Assembly (NCBI RefSeq): GCF_026914185.1
Contig: NC_070560.1
Coordinates: 3,401,501 to 3,465,500, forward strand
Direction: 5' to 3'
DNA from: Puccinia triticina
Lineage: Eukaryota > Basidiomycota > Pucciniomycetes > Pucciniales > Pucciniaceae
DNA: 64,000 nucleotides
The notes beneath the pieces were generated by a model that saw only the letters and a list, made by a program, of their open reading frames with translations, had not been told where the DNA came from and did no database searches. A program made the position numbers and the translations under genes. Positions 36,422 through 49,800 of this stretch are shown piece after piece (within the stretch, counting starts at the first letter, position 1; each line of letters begins with the position of its first letter).

Positions 36422-37170
36422 TGTCAGCCCTTGGCTAGTCCAGACAGCGCCACGGCTGACACTGCACGCGCAGCAGAAGAGCTGTGCGCGCATAGCGCCG
36501 CTCCAAGCACTGCACACGCCAAAGACAGCAAGTGCGCAAGCAAGCGCAACTAAATAGAGTTTTCACAACACTCACGGGTTGTTGAGCTCAAGTGAGCACA
36601 ATCCACGCAAATGTTACACGCGTGGACTTAGCATGTCAAACTCGAGTGAGTACAATCCATGCAAAGGTTCCACGCGTGGATTTAGTGTCAACCAACATCG
36701 TGAAGTATTGACTTCTAAGTGCGGCCATCACAGTTGGTTATAAAAGACCTGGGGCCTCTGCCCCACGAAAGGTCCCGCAGATTATTATTTTAAATTACCA
36801 AGCCCGTCATCCTTGTTTGATACAAAAAGACTGGGGCTTTTATCTAGTTACATCTCAACCTTTCTATATCTTCGAATACTCCCTTCTCCTCGACTCCACC
36901 TCCGCCTCTGAATCCCTTTCCCGCCTCCACCTCCGCAGTTCCCAACTTCCCTTTCTTCACGGTTCTTTCCGCTTGCTACCTTACTAGGTAAGCTAGAGCT
37001 TTGTGAACCTTCTTAGGTTCAGGTACGACTTAGCTCTACCAGCCCCTCCAACGGAGGCGCGGCTTTCTCCTCCCGTATCACGGTCAAGTCGAGCGTGTTT
37101 TCCTCTTTAGGAACTCACATCTTGTTCTTTTCCATTCAGGGCGTTGCCACTTTAGAGATGCGCCCTGACA
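36422..37170 (+). mobile_element. Solo LTR, 749 bp
   Basis: It starts TGTCAGCCCTTGGCTAGTCC and ends CGCCCTGACA, flanked by a perfect GCAGG duplication (36417-36421 and 37171-37175). No internal retrotransposon sequence is attached, so it is the product of LTR-LTR recombination. The same family recurs inverted at 38052-38716. Confidence 0.93.
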
Positions 37171-37175
37171 GCAGG

Positions 37176-38046
37176 CATGCCAGAGGACAATTGTGGAATC
37201 AACATCTGCACAAGCGGCTCATTTTCAGAGGAGCTTGCTTTCAGAGATGATTCAAGTAGCAAGGGTGGAGGAGACCAGGCTCAGGAAAACAAACTCCAAC
37301 AGATGCTCATGAAAACAAAAAACACACGCAAACACATGCGTGGTTTTGATTCCTGTAGTCAAATCCTCTTCTGTGAACCACAAAGGGCAACCAGACCACA
37401 CTAACAATTCTAACAAGCTTGGAAGTCTCTCTCAGGCACTGAAAGGGCTATGTAAACATGGTGGCAGCACTCTGACATTCATTCCTCCTTTACACGCTGC
37501 AGTTTTCCTTCACATCAGATTTTTTTTGGGTTCAGAAATTTTCTCGTGGGATGTCTGATATCCAAATGCAGTTCTGATGAACGTGTATTGAATACAAGGA
37601 AGATATTCCTGCTATCATCTTCCTGGAATGATTTTCCTGTGTATATCAGCTGTAATTTTTCCACATCCACCTTGTCAAACCTTTGCCCCCACAAGCTAAT
37701 ATTACCCCACCCTCATAGATGGAAGTTCTTTTACTCTGAAATGTGTGAGAAGAAAAGATCCCAGAGAGCCGGAAAGTGTGGGTTATTTCAACATTGTGTG
37801 TGATAATGGAACATCTGTTCAGGATGATCTTTGGCGGTTGGATACAAGGAGCTTGACAATTAGACTATTTTTCAGGTTATTTCATCTTGGCAGTGGAATA
37901 AATGTTAGTTTTTCATCTGGTAGGAGTGTGAATGACCTACAGGTCCAAAAAGCAATCTTTGCCTGTGTTATGTCCCCATGGCTACATTGAATCAGTGGCC
38001 ACTCACCAACCCAGTGCCACAGTGGAGAAGATTCAACCTTCCTATA
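37176..38046. other. Intergenic between two solo LTRs
   Basis: AT-rich sequence with only short frames; no recognised gene. Confidence 0.4.
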
Positions 38047-38051
38047 TCACC

Positions 38052-38716
38052 TGTCAGGGCGCGTCTCTAATGTGGCGACGCCCTGAATGGAAAAGAACAA
38101 TTTGTGAGTTCCTAAAGAGGAAAACACGCTCAACTCAACCGTGGTGCGGGAGGGGAAAGCCGCGCCTCCAGTGGAGGGGCTGGTAGAGCTGAGTCGTACC
38201 TGAACCTGTGAAGGCTTGTAAAAGAAATGCTCAGCTAGCTTACCTAGTAAGGTAGCAAGTGGAAGGAACTAGGGAGTAAGGGTAGTTGGGAACAGCGGAG
38301 GCGGAGTTGAGGGAGGCAAGGAGGAGAGGTCTTGAAGGTATAAAGGGAAATGAGATATGTATAGATAAAAGCCCCAGTTGTTTGTATCAAACATGGTAGA
38401 TGGGTGTAGTAATCTAAAATATAATCTAAGGAACCTCCTCTTGCACGGGGATTCCTGATCTTTGATAGCCTAGGAGGCCAGGAACTCAGGTGTTCTGTGT
38501 CCTCACAGTGTTCCTGCTTGAGAACAATCCACACGTGAGTATTCGCATGGATTGTGCTCAGTCAAGTACAACAACTGGGGAAACTTCATCCAAGTCTGAC
38601 AACCAACTGACAGGAATTCTCATGCAAGTGAATCCTGTTTATTTGCACGCCTCCGCTTCTTCTGCGGCGCTTGCTGCGTCAGTGTTGGCTCTGTCTGGAC
38701 TAGCCAACGGCTGACA
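38052..38716 (-). mobile_element. Solo LTR, 665 bp, opposite orientation
   Basis: It begins TGTCAGGGCGCG and ends GACTAGCCAACGGCTGACA, the inverse of the LTR at 36422-37170. A perfect TCACC duplication flanks it (38047-38051 and 38717-38721), so it is an independent insertion. Confidence 0.93.
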
Positions 38717-38721
38717 TCACC

Positions 38722-40187
38722 ACAGGGTACATCATAAAAAAGCTGAGTCAGAGTGAACCTTTGAACACCATCTCACTGTTGAGATGTGCGGTGGGCAAAC
38801 TCCATATTTGGAGTGCACGGGGTTCAAGAGGCGGTGGAGGAGGAGAAATAGAAGACCAAGGTTCATAGTCACAACACTCACCTTGCATCATCCTGGCTTG
38901 ACATTTTGTGATCTCACCAAGCCAACCTTAAAGTCACATAGTAGATTTGATGTGAAAGGATGATGAAAATGGATTTAAGGATCCTAAAATCAGATTCCAT
39001 CTGTATGTGCCAGAATCACCAAGATGTGAAAACACTCCTTCTGCCTTCTGGGGAAAGCCAAAACAGGATTCTCTGGGGCAAATTCTTTTTGATACCAGGG
39101 GGTAATTAGCCCCATATATATTCCCAATAGATCTGCATGAGCTTCTTCCATTTTATTATTCATATCTTGTAACCAGGACAAATACATCAGTCTGCGTAAA
39201 ATTGACCTGCTGCTCTGGAGTTTCTCAGTTCCTAAATTTAGCCCAACAGGAGGTGTGGGTGGCCTCCTAATTGTCAATCACATGGATTGATTCTCATTCT
39301 TCCAGACAACTGGAAGGAAAGGTGTGAGGCAGTGGAAACTTTCTAGTCTTGGGATGAGAGCCATTTGAACACCCAATTCATCTATGTCCTATCTTGAGAG
39401 AATTGACATTCACAAAGCATTTATCTGTAAGATGCACAGTCAAATTTCCTCCAGAAAGTTATTGTTATCCACATTCTTGAAGGACAACCTGACCAGCTGT
39501 GGGAAGATGGTTTGATTTATTTTGGTAGCAGAAGGTGCAGCTCAGGATGAGGGTTAGTTGCAATTTTACCAGTCATCATTGCAATCTGGGATCCTTCAGA
39601 CAAGCGGAGTGAGGGTTTCCCTGGGTGTTCCTTGCCACTCCTTGAGCCCTGGTGATTTTCTCTTGAAATAATGATGATGTGAGTTGCTTGGCCCTCCCGC
39701 ACCTGTCTCTGTGCTTCAAAACAGACAAGGATGGCTCCCACTGAACCACAGATGATTGGTGGTCTTGCACAAATTCTAGAAAACATGCGGGATGAGTGTG
39801 TTTCTTGAATTGTGACGGACATTCTTTCCAGCCACAAATGACATGGTGAGGGGAGGGAGTTCTGCCCAGCTCAATGCCTCTGATGCACATTCAGTGCACT
39901 AGAAGTCACAAAACCCAGAGTACAAGAGTCATTGTGGAGGCGCAAGGTCTCCTGGTCTACAAAGCTGTGTATAATCCAAAACAGGATTATTCATGATAAG
40001 GTGGAATATTTGAGGGCAGGGTCTGTGCGTATAAGTGAAGCAGATTTGATTGAGTGATTGGTTGTGTGTGATTAAACGGGGTACATGTTTTTTTGTGTAA
40101 CCAAAAGGGAGAAGTCTCACCACAGTGGAATAGGCAGTTTTCCACCCTAACAAACGGCCGTGCGGTAGGGTGGACAGGGCCAAGGCC
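38722..40187. other. Intergenic, no confident gene
   Basis: Short minus-strand frames at 38990-39277 and 39517-39837 have ordinary amino-acid composition but no recognisable motif and no clear splice partners. They may be remnants. Confidence 0.35.
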
Positions 40188-40192
40188 CCCAC

Positions 40193-40327
40193 TGTTGTAG
40201 CCCGGAGGGCTACGCACTCTGACACTTGCCGCAGTCGCGGCATCTACCTCATCCCGTACTCCTGTCTGGGCTGAGACATGTGGTCATTAATGATCTTCTT
40301 TGTCTCTTGTACACCTGGTTCTCCACA
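40193..40327 (+). repeat. Copia-C 5' LTR (135 bp)
   Basis: It contains AGTCGCGGCATCTACCTCATCC and GTCATTAATGATCTTC, shared with 60400-60493. Unusually short for a copia LTR. Confidence 0.92.
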
Positions 40328-41075
40328 GGTTATGAGCCCTTGACGCTTGTATATCTACACATCTCTTGTCTAACAAACTACGACCGGCTTAACAATCCGG
40401 ACAAACTCTAAACGCTAATCTTACACCACAGCTTCAACCTCTGTCAATTGCCGAGCCTAACTTGCTTGCTTATCTGACTGGCCAATCACCAACCAGAAGG
40501 TCGACAACGTTGAAGATCACGATCTTGATTTCAAACTTAATTAGTTTGGTTCAATTGAAAGCTCAACAAACTTTTGGCGTCAATTTCACCGGTGTTATAG
40601 AGGTGAAGATTTTTTCTTGGGGATTTTCAGTGGCTAGGGAGACTAGCCATCTTTCCAAAAGACAGGACTGTGGCCCGGTCCTGTTTGCTGTTGTTCTTCT
40701 AAGAGAGAAGACTCGAGTCTCTATTCCATCTCCAACTCGTGGACCGATTTCCTGCATTTTTTTTTCTCTCTCTTCCCCAATTCTCCCTCAGCAACCATGT
40801 CTCTTCCCTTGAAAATCCGCATATCCCTCTACCTGTCCTTTTTTTTAACCCTAGAACTCTCTCACTGCCTTTCTTACATAGTCCTTTTTTCCCGATTTTT
40901 TTCCTCATCTATCCAAATATTCCCCTAAAACTTCCTTTTTCTTGTTTTCCGTTACCCTCCCTATCTTTCCGAACACCACTTCCCACCACTTTCTTTGTTC
41001 TTAACCTTCTGTTCCCTTCCCTATCTTTTCCAACCACCACTTCCCATCTCTCTCTTTGTCCGACTCCGCCGACCG
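40328..41075. other. Copia-C leader
   Basis: Pyrimidine-rich non-coding sequence between the 5' LTR and gag. It would hold the primer binding site directly after 40327 (GGTTATGAGCCC...). Confidence 0.55.
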
Positions 41076-42581
41076 ATGGATCCCAGGACAAATAAACAGT
41101 CGGCGTCTGGAGCGGCAGGGTCTTCAAATTGGCACATCAACAATTTAGTGCACAGGAATTGCTTGGAGGAAGACATAGCCATCCTTCAGTCACAATTCAA
41201 ACGCCTGCCGCCAAGCCCAGAGACAACAGCTGGTCCGGCTTGTCAAACTACGGATGTTCAAGCGGGTAAACAATGACGGACCGCTCTGGTGGACGGCAGA
41301 CAACTCCCACCACACATGAACCCGCGTCTGCCGGTGGAACCGGCCCATCCCCCCAGAAACGTGAATGTGGACATCCCTCCTCCAACTGCAGACGGAGGCC
41401 GACAAGAGCGTTTGGACGCCAAACTGGCGAAGCAAGTTTGGGATTTCAAAGAAGCCGAGTTTCTCCTGAAACAAAGAAAACTGGTTGGCACAACAATTCA
41501 AACGGGCAAGGCGCAATTCCGGCAAGCCAAGGCGGATGGGGCAAATTTTGCTGACTGGTACCAAAATCTGGCCAAAGTTGGGAGGGCAGCGGTAGACGAT
41601 GCTTGTTTCTTCATTACTGCATGCAAAAACTCCACCTACGAGAAGATTGCGCGGGCGTTACTCATCTCCAGCATTGATCAGTCGCTGGTTGCCAAAATGC
41701 AACAACTTCCAACATGTTTTGCGATGTACACGGCACTCTTCAATAAATTCAAAACATCCTTCCGTGCGGCTGAAATGTTGATCTTTTACAAATTCAGGCG
41801 TTTCAAAATCAATCCAGATGGACACAACGCCGGGATAGCCTCAACTCTACGGGACTGGCAAGCAGAATGGGCTGCGGTCAACGTCAAGTTCGGCATGAAT
41901 GCTTTCATGGGTTTTGTGCTTCAGTCGGCGGTGATGGAGTCCGATGCGGAGTACAAGAAAGCTTTTGAATTGCATGTTGAACAACTAGTGCAGGACAACA
42001 AACAGGGACGCTGTCCTTCCTTTGACTTGATCATGAAAGCTCTGGACATCTGTAAGGATCAACATAAGCATACTATTAGCCTGTCCTCTGATGTGGGGCA
42101 AGTTTTCACGTCACCTACACCTCCAACGGCGCTGTCCACCTCAATGCCAGGGGCTGATAGTTTTGATGTTTTGGCTTTCCTGGCGGACGTCAATGAACAG
42201 GATTGGGTTGACGCGCTTGACTTTTATGCTCTCACTGCGCACAAATGCTGGCAGTGTGGAGGGGAAAATCACTATGCAAGGAACTGTCCAGAACCCCAAC
42301 AATTGACTCACGCCAACAGAAAGTCAGGTCCACCAATCGGCACCATTGTCAGCACTCTCTACGGTCACCTCCCAAGTGGCGCCTCAGTGAACTCCTCCCG
42401 CTTCCCACGGACGAACTTCAAGAAAACTCAGTTCCCTCCCTCAAGGAACCAGCAGCATGCAAAGAATCTTGCGGACTATTACCGGCCGCGGTATCACAAC
42501 AACGGTCAACAGTTGCAGGGACCAGATTCTGGCCCCTCAATCCCAGCAAAGAAAAAGTCAACGGACTTCCTGATGATCTAG
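41076..42581 (+). pseudogene. Copia-C gag
   Basis: ATG at 41076 (MDPRTNKQSASGAAGSSNW). The frame has an in-frame TGA at 41274-41276 (GKQ-stop-RTALVDGR) and otherwise runs open to 42581. A UBN2-like gag body and a CCHC knuckle (CWQCGGENHYARNC, near 42247) are visible. It overlaps the protease in a different frame. Confidence 0.85.
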
Positions 42582-42591
42582 ATGACCTAGA

Positions 42592-44682
42592 TTTCCATTT
42601 GATGGCGCTAGGGGAAGATCTGGTGAGTGAAGCAGCCATTTTTGATACCGGTGCCTCCCATGGTTTCACCAGGTCTAAATTCCTCCTTCATGATTTTCAT
42701 CTTCTCCCAAAACCTATTGGTGTCTTGGTAGCTACCAGTGGGTCAGGATCTTCAATCACAGGTGTGGGTGCCCTGAAATTTCAGGTCCCTGATGGGACTG
42801 TTATTGTCTTGCAACATGTACTGTACTGTGAGCAAGCAAAGACCACCCTCATATCAATGGCGGCACTGCGCAAAGCTAATGCTCTGGTGGCTTATAATAA
42901 TGCAACAGATACTTTTCAAGTTTCACGTGCATCAGGCAAAAAACCTTTTTGATTGTGTCTTTGAACCGGCAAAGAATCGTTGGTGCATGCTGTATCCGAT
43001 GATCAGGGCAGATTGTGCGAGGACAACTTCCCCACCGGGGTGTCATATTCTTTACTCAAAACCAAAACCTCTCATCAATTCTTTTTCTTCTTCTATTCCT
43101 TTATCTCCCACTTTTCCTTCTCCTGTGTCTCAATTGTCTGATCTGCCAGTCTTGTTAAACCCGCACCTGTCTTCTGACGGCAATGATATTACAGTTATGT
43201 CCTCCAAAACTGAAGCGACAAGCAATGAGATCTTCAAGGAGCCTTTGGGACAAGCAACTGACTTTAAGTGGAAGCCTGAGTCCCTCACACCAGATGAGGT
43301 GAAGCTGCTCTGTTATCACAGAGCGTTTGGACATGCTAGCCTTAGACACATAAGGCGGATAATTAAGTCCCAACTGGGATTGGGTTTACCAGACCAGATC
43401 CCTGTTGGAAAGATACACTGTCCTGTTTGTGCAATAAGTAAGAGCACGCGAATTAACCCCTTAGCCTCCACCCTTTGAGTTGCAGATCGTTTGGATGTTT
43501 TAGCGGCGGATTTGATGGGCCCGTTCCAAGTGGATTCTATAGGAGGAGGCAAATATCTTCTAATAATGAGGGGCGTAGCGACGGGCTACGCTTTTGTCAA
43601 GGTCTTGAAGAAGAAGTCAAAAGCTAACCAGCATATCATCAATACAATAACGCGACTTGAACAAGCTACCAGAAAACGGGTGAAGACCTTGAGGAGCAAC
43701 AATGGCGGGGATTTTGCCAACCAAACGCTGAATGATTTCCTTATGGCACATGGTATTGGCGCTGAAAAGGCACTTCCATATCACCACTACCAAAACAGGG
43801 TGATTGAATGTTTCAACCAAACAGTGGCGGACATGGGGCAAACAATACTTTTTGATAGTCCGCTGTCAAAGAATTTTTGGAGTTATGCATTTGTTTGGGC
43901 AACTTATGTTTTGAACCGGCTCCCAATCAAATCAAGTGGCGAAAAGACTCCTTACGAGGCAATGTTTGACAGGGAACCGCAGTTCGACAACTTTTGCGTT
44001 TTTGGGAGCACCGGATATGTCCACATTCCTCAAGAGAAACGCAAGAAACTCGATGAACGTGCGGTTATGGGATATGTGATTGCCCACCTTGAACAAAGTA
44101 AAGGCTGGCTGTTTTGGATACCTACTCAAAAATGTTTTGTGAGCTTGGCAATGGTACGTTTCCTGGCAGAGCTAGCAAATGTCCCGGTTGCAAAAGAATC
44201 CTCTCCTCAGGAAGCAGTGACTCCTCTTGTTTTGGCAACGGCTCCAGTGGCGGCAGTGAAGCTTTTGGTAGAATACATCATGAACCTACTTCAACTGGGT
44301 GATTTCTCCCAGGAAATAGAATTCACAAACCAAGAACTGATTGTCAACAAAATCATTGACCTGTGCCAGTTCTATGCAATCTCCGTTCCGAGTACATTCA
44401 AGCAGGCAATGAGTTCTCCTGAAAAAGACGCCTGGTCAAAGGCAATAGCAATAGAACTTTCTAATTTGGAACAGATGAGAGTCTGGGTGCTGAAGCTCAA
44501 GCCAGAGGACAAAAAGGCTTTGGGAGGCAGGTGGGTGTTTGCAACAAAGCCGGAGGCGGATGGGTTGGGTGTGCATTTTAAAGTGCGCTATGTAGCTAAA
44601 GGTTTTACGCAGGTGGAAGGGGAAGATTTCAATGCTACCTTCACGCCAACAGCAACCTTTGTCTCCCTACGACTCCTTCTAG
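42592..44682 (+). pseudogene. Copia-C protease, integrase and N-terminal RT
   Basis: The protease site IFDTGASHGFT lies near 42635. After a shift near 42940 comes the pre-integrase zinc block (CYHRAFGHASLRHIRR, IHCPVCAISK). A TGA at 43476-43478 precedes the integrase core (LDVLAADLMGPF, LRSNNGGDF, YHHYQNRVIECFNQTV). RT begins TFKQAMSSPEKDAWSKAI and GRWVFATKPEADG and is cut after FVSLRLLL, exactly at the KDZ-type insertion. Confidence 0.88.
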
Positions 44683-44756
44683 CACCTGTGACACTAAAAT
44701 ATTACGGCTTTTGACCGATGATAATTGGTACTCATCTTCGGTCAGAAGCCGAAAAC

Positions 44757-45210
44757 ATGGAGAGCTGACCGAGCCAGCTCAAACAACTAGTCAGCCAGCT
44801 CGGAAAGCTAGGCACAAGGCTACCCAGCTCTGTCAGCTCAAGGCAGGAAATATCCAACAGCTGGACGCAATTAACCACTCAGCTCGCTCAGCTCCAGCTG
44901 CTCACCGCCGTTCGGCCAGCTCCGTCAGCTCAACGAACTCAGCCTGCTCAGCTCCAGCTGCTCACACCCGGTTCGGCCAGCTCTGTCAGCTTGCTCGCCT
45001 CCAGATGCTCACCGCCGTTTGGCCAGCTCCGTCAGCTCAACGAACTCAGCCTGCTCAGCTCCAGCTGCTCACACCCGGTTCGGCCAGCTCCGTCAGCTCG
45101 CTCGCCTCCAGATGCTCACCGCCGTTTGGCCAGCTCCGTCAGCTCAAAGAACTCAGCTTGCTCATCACCTTGTTTCAGCCAGCTCTATCAGCTCAAAACC
45201 TCACCCCACC
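44757..45210 (+). repeat. CAGCTC array, left side of the KDZ element
   Basis: By eye I count about 19 CAGCTC hexamers, often GCCAGCTCCGTCAGCTC. A higher-order unit starting GCCTCCAGATGCTCACCGCC repeats with a 107-bp period (44997 and 45104). It mirrors the GAGCTG array on the right side. A role as transposase binding sites is inference. Confidence 0.85.
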
Positions 45211-45829
45211 AGACGGCAACTTCAGAAGGTAACACTACCACAACCCCTGCCAGTCTTCGAGCCGAAGAAGAAGCCGCCTGGCCAACCTAGGTCCATAACA
45301 GGACTCAACACAAAAAGAAGAGCCATACCGGGCTTCCCTACCATAACAATCAGACCCAGCCTGCCCGGATTGTCCATCAACAACAACTCCTCCGGCTCGT
45401 CACTTGACTTCTATCCCCCCAACAACCGGCTAATTGGCCATCCCCCCGTCCCAAAGCCAACAACAAGCTCTATCCTTTCCACCACAACCCTCACCACCAG
45501 CTCAACATCCACTGGCCGCCCACCAACATCAACCTCGCTGCGCGCCACACCATCCTCCACACTGCCGAGAACGGATCGACCATGGAGGGAGAGGCTGGCA
45601 AGGGCTGTGGAGGCACGGATCTGTTGATGCGAGAGGTGGCGGAGCGGAAGCCAGCCAGGATGAGGGTGCAGGGGGGATGCGGCTGGTGGGCGGGCATGCA
45701 CCGGTGTGAGTCCAGCACAAGTCCACGCTGCCTCCCCACTCCACCATTGTACACACCAACATCTCACCGTACTCCTACTTGTCCCAGACCCCGCCTCCCA
45801 CCTTCACGCTTGACAGGCACCGCCGCGAC
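45211..45829 (+). other. Pro/Ser/Thr-coding open region, function unknown
   Basis: Overlapping plus-strand frames (for example 45019-45627 and 45582-45947) are rich in Pro, Ser and Thr. No domain or convincing splice pattern is visible. It could be the start of a fourth gene running into the tandem array, or simply GC-rich sequence. Confidence 0.3.
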
Positions 45830-46400
45830 GCCGGGCTCGGTCTATGCTCGCTCTTGGTTCACGCTGCGCAACGGCCACCATGGTATACACCCTCAGCTCA
45901 TTGTACTTCTTCTCGTCCCGGACCCCACCCGCCGTCTTCACGCTTGAAATCCTTGGCACCACCACAACGCTGGTCTTGGCCTACGCTCGCTCTTTGCTCG
46001 CGCTGGGCAACGGCCACCACTGTACACACCCTCAGCTGTACTTCTTCTTGTCCCGGACCTCACCCGCCGCCTTCACGCTCAACAGGAACCGCCGCGACGC
46101 CGGGCTCAGTCTATGCTCGCTCTTTGCTTACACTGCACAACAGCCACACCCTCAGCTCATCGTACTTTTTCATGCCCCGGACCCCACCCGCCCTTCAGGC
46201 TCAACATCCTCGGCACCACCGCAATGCCGCGCTCGGCCTACGCTCACTCTTTGCTCTTGCTGCGCAAGGGCCACCATTGTACACACCCACAGCTGTACTT
46301 CTTCTTGTTCCAGACCCCACCCACCGCCTTCATGCTTGACATCCTTGGCACCACTGTGACGCCGGGCTCGGTCTACGCTTGCTCTTTGTTCGCGCTCTTG
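45830..46400 (+). repeat. ~130-bp tandem array
   Basis: Five diverged copies of a unit containing TACGCTCGCTCTTTGCTCGCGCTG start near 45845, 45984, 46116, 46243 and 46378. Each copy includes CACCCTCAGCT..TACTTCTTC and CCGGACCCCACCCGCC. Confidence 0.8.
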
Positions 46401-46893
46401 CTTGTACGGCTGGCCCACCTTGAGGGCCTCCGCCACAGCCTGCCTGATGCCTCCTCCTCCACCAAGGGCGCGCTTCGCATGACAGACACCGCACCGTCAC
46501 TCGCCCGGATCCTCCCCGTCTACCTTGGCTCCCTTACCCTTGTCGCCGCCAAACTCGCAGACTACTATCATGCCCTTGTCTCTTTGTCCCCCCGCCCTCC
46601 CCAAGAATCACTCTCCCCTACCGGAGAGCCTGCCAATGTTGGTTGGGGGCCGTATGGTGACGCTCATCTTTCACTTGACCTCGCCGGTCTTCTGTGACCG
46701 CTTAGTCTTCCACCTCACACATCTTGACACTCTTTTTTCCACCCTCCATACAGCCTTTCTTGTACCACTACCCTATTGTATCTCACAGCTCTCCCAATTC
46801 CCTCTCTTGTTTTTTTCATCCTTTTAATTATAAAAATACAATTTGATTGAGAAAACATGACTACAGCAAGGGTTTCTAATTTTTTTATTGAGT
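46401..46893 (+). other. Open frame end and spacer
   Basis: A plus-strand frame ending at 46697 has protein-like composition (LARILPVYLGSLTLVAAKLA, then PANVGWGPYGDAH) but no family I recognise. The rest is AT-rich spacer before the 3' end of the KDZ gene. Confidence 0.3.
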
Positions 46894-49800
46894 TTATTCA
46901 GAATCTGGGTCCCCTCTGGCATATTCGAGTGCCTCTTGGTCAAGAATTTCTTCTTCTAAACTGTCCGCTAGTTTTTCAACTTCCACAATAACAGATGGAT
47001 CAGTTATGAGCTTCTCCCACATCTGCCGAGAGTTATTGATCAGCAAATCCCACCGTTCCAGTATTTCGGTTTCCAATGATGAATCAAGCCGATGGTTCAG
47101 ATACTTTTTGCTCCAGCGCAGAAGTTTCTTGCACTTTACATTCCACATCATCCATAAGCGACAGAAGTGTTGGGCTAAGCGGCCAAAGATAGACTGCAAT
47201 ACCGACCGTGGAAAGTGATTTTCCTTGCAGATTTGATTCAGCTTATGTTGAAATGTGGTTGGCACGTCTGTTGGGTGATTATCTAAAAAAAAACTTCAGA
47301 ATCCTTTACCAACCCACATTTTCAGAAATGTTTTCCTTACCAGCTGTCAAAAAATCTCCAATATGACTGAGTTTTTCAGATTTATTTATAGCCCATTGTA
47401 CAGCCTGTCTTGCTTCACGGGCTATTCGGTGCAATTCATCTTGGCAGTGGGTTAGAGTAAGGTAGGCCTGGATCCCTTTTTGCACATCCGAATCAATTGC
47501 CCATGGCTCATCTGGGTGGCTAAGTGCACCCATATTCCAGAAAGAATCTTTTATCCCGCAAGATTTCACCTCCTCAAGTGTTGGGGTAGACAAGGGGGTA
47601 CGAGGTGTGAAATCCGAGTTGTGAGCTTCAGCACGATTGCTGTATGCCAGCCATTTTTTCTTCAATATGTTGACTTTGGACGTCATCTGCTTCTTGTATC
47701 TCTCTTGCACTTGTGTTCCTATTCATGCATAGTTATCATCAAATGAAGCAATGGAGATTAATGTAATGAAAAAAGCATACCTGATCCGCCTCGGTCCCAC
47801 TTTTTCTGCATCTCAATCACACCAACTTTGGCTTCGTATAGTTTACTCTTGCTGACTTTCAATTTGAGCAATGCTTTTGATTCGGAATCTGTGAAAGTTG
47901 ATTTGAACATATTTTGAGTATATATTTACAAGATGATCTTGAAACGACTCACCTGTTGCTCCAGGCAAGTCACGGAAGTTTTCTGATCCGAGTTCAACAA
48001 CTATGCTGTTAATTTCACCTTCCAAGAAGCTTATGGTATCAGGGAGTTGCTCCAGCTGCTGCCGTTGAGAAGCGGTCCTAGTTCTTCTTCTGGTTTCTCG
48101 AAGTTCAACTAAATCATTGCTTGTTGAAACAGAGATATCAGCTATCAAAAAAAAAACAAGGTATTCACCAGATATAACACCTACTTTGTATCACCAAGCT
48201 TATCCTCCAACTCCACTAGTTCTTCAATCTTTCTCAACATTTCCTTCTCGCTTTGATTCTCCACAACCAAAAGCTGAATTTCTCTTTGACGGGTCCATTG
48301 CGCTTTAAAAAACTCCCTGGTATGGCCAAACTCCTCCAGTAGACTATCCAGTACTCCAGATGCTTCTTTCTTCAATTCCTCGACATGCGTGCCTTGTTCA
48401 AATAGCAAGTGAACTTTTAATTGAATTTTATTATTGAAATTTATATGAGTCAGAAATAAGAACTGGCCGGACAGAAGTTGAGAAATGAACTGACGCGCAT
48501 ACACCCAACCAACATCATTGTGATGGTGAGACCGTATATCAACTGCAACAAGCCTGTGGTTCTTTGTGCAATATCTGAGTTGGCGGATCAATGGCAAAAA
48601 GAATGCCCAAATTTGTTCCATTCCCTCCCCATCAGACATACCCCATCCATCATTCAACCTTGGGTTGTACCGAAGTTGACATTTCCACTCATGGACGTAT
48701 GCATGGAAGACACTGGTTCCAAAGCTGAGAAGATTACGCTCACGACACTCGGGAAACTGATTTCTCTGGAATTCAAATAATTGGATCAATTTTACAGAGG
48801 AAGGTGAAAATTTTGAACAGGAGAATGGCATTTACTTACCCGAATCACACCTTTTTCAATGTTACAGCCAATATCATACAAAAATGATAGCTTCTTTGTA
48901 TATTCCTCACCTTCTTTGGTATTCTCAATAATTTTGTTGATCATTGTTAGTGGAAAGTAATACCTTTAAATAAAATTTTGTTTAGTCACTTAATTTTGAA
49001 TTGATTTGTAAGGTCAACCTCAAATTGACCCACCTCTAACCGCTCTGTACAATATTAATGAGGTTGATAATCTGATCATGCCGGCATGCCATTCCAAACA
49101 GGCCTGTTTCATCACACTCCTTCCACGTCTTGCCTGTACGCACATCATCAGCAGCAGTATGCTGCTTGGTGCATCGGTCCTGGATTGAATGATTTCCTTC
49201 TTGATTAACGACAAAACATGGACTGATGAGAGGGGGAGAAGCTCACTGGGACTTGATTTTCAGGTTCTTGATCCATTTCTTCGTTCATACATCTTTCCAT
49301 CTTTTCAACCTCATCAGGGGCAACAAATATGCTTGGTGTTTTGATGCAATTTGGTAGTTCAACACTTGCTTTGAGGTGTCTCCGATGCTGAAAATTCCCA
49401 TCCATGCAGAGTATATAATTGGGCTTGTGATCTTGTTTTCCTGGTATGTGGGGTCCAAAGCACTTTGGACAAACATTGGCCAGCTTATCCATAGGTCCCA
49501 GATCAAGCATCAGTTCCGAGATGCACTTCTCTCGCCGCATCATCTCCCGGTAAGCATCAAAAGCAGATGATAAGGTTCTTCTCCATTCCCGAGTCTGATT
49601 AAAAAAAGCTTTGATCAAATTCATTTATATTTCTTCTAGATTTGGTTTTAGATATTGTAGTACATACACTGTAGGAAATATCGGTATCATCAGAATTATT
49701 TTGAACCAATATAAGGGGATTATATGCATCAAGGAACTCGTCAAGTGATTTGGAAAAAGGAGACATTGCAACAGAACTTCTCTTCCATAGAATGTGATGA

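Noticed and set aside
36422..38716. One large transposon with 700-bp terminal inverted repeats
   Set aside because: Each arm has TG...CA ends and its own perfect 5-bp duplication (GCAGG and TCACC), so these are two solo LTRs.
42245..42600. Programmed -1 frameshift between copia-C gag and pol (G AAA AAG near 42549)
   Set aside because: The frame shifts back near 42940, so two ordinary indels in a decayed copy explain it better; intact relatives would be needed to reconsider.
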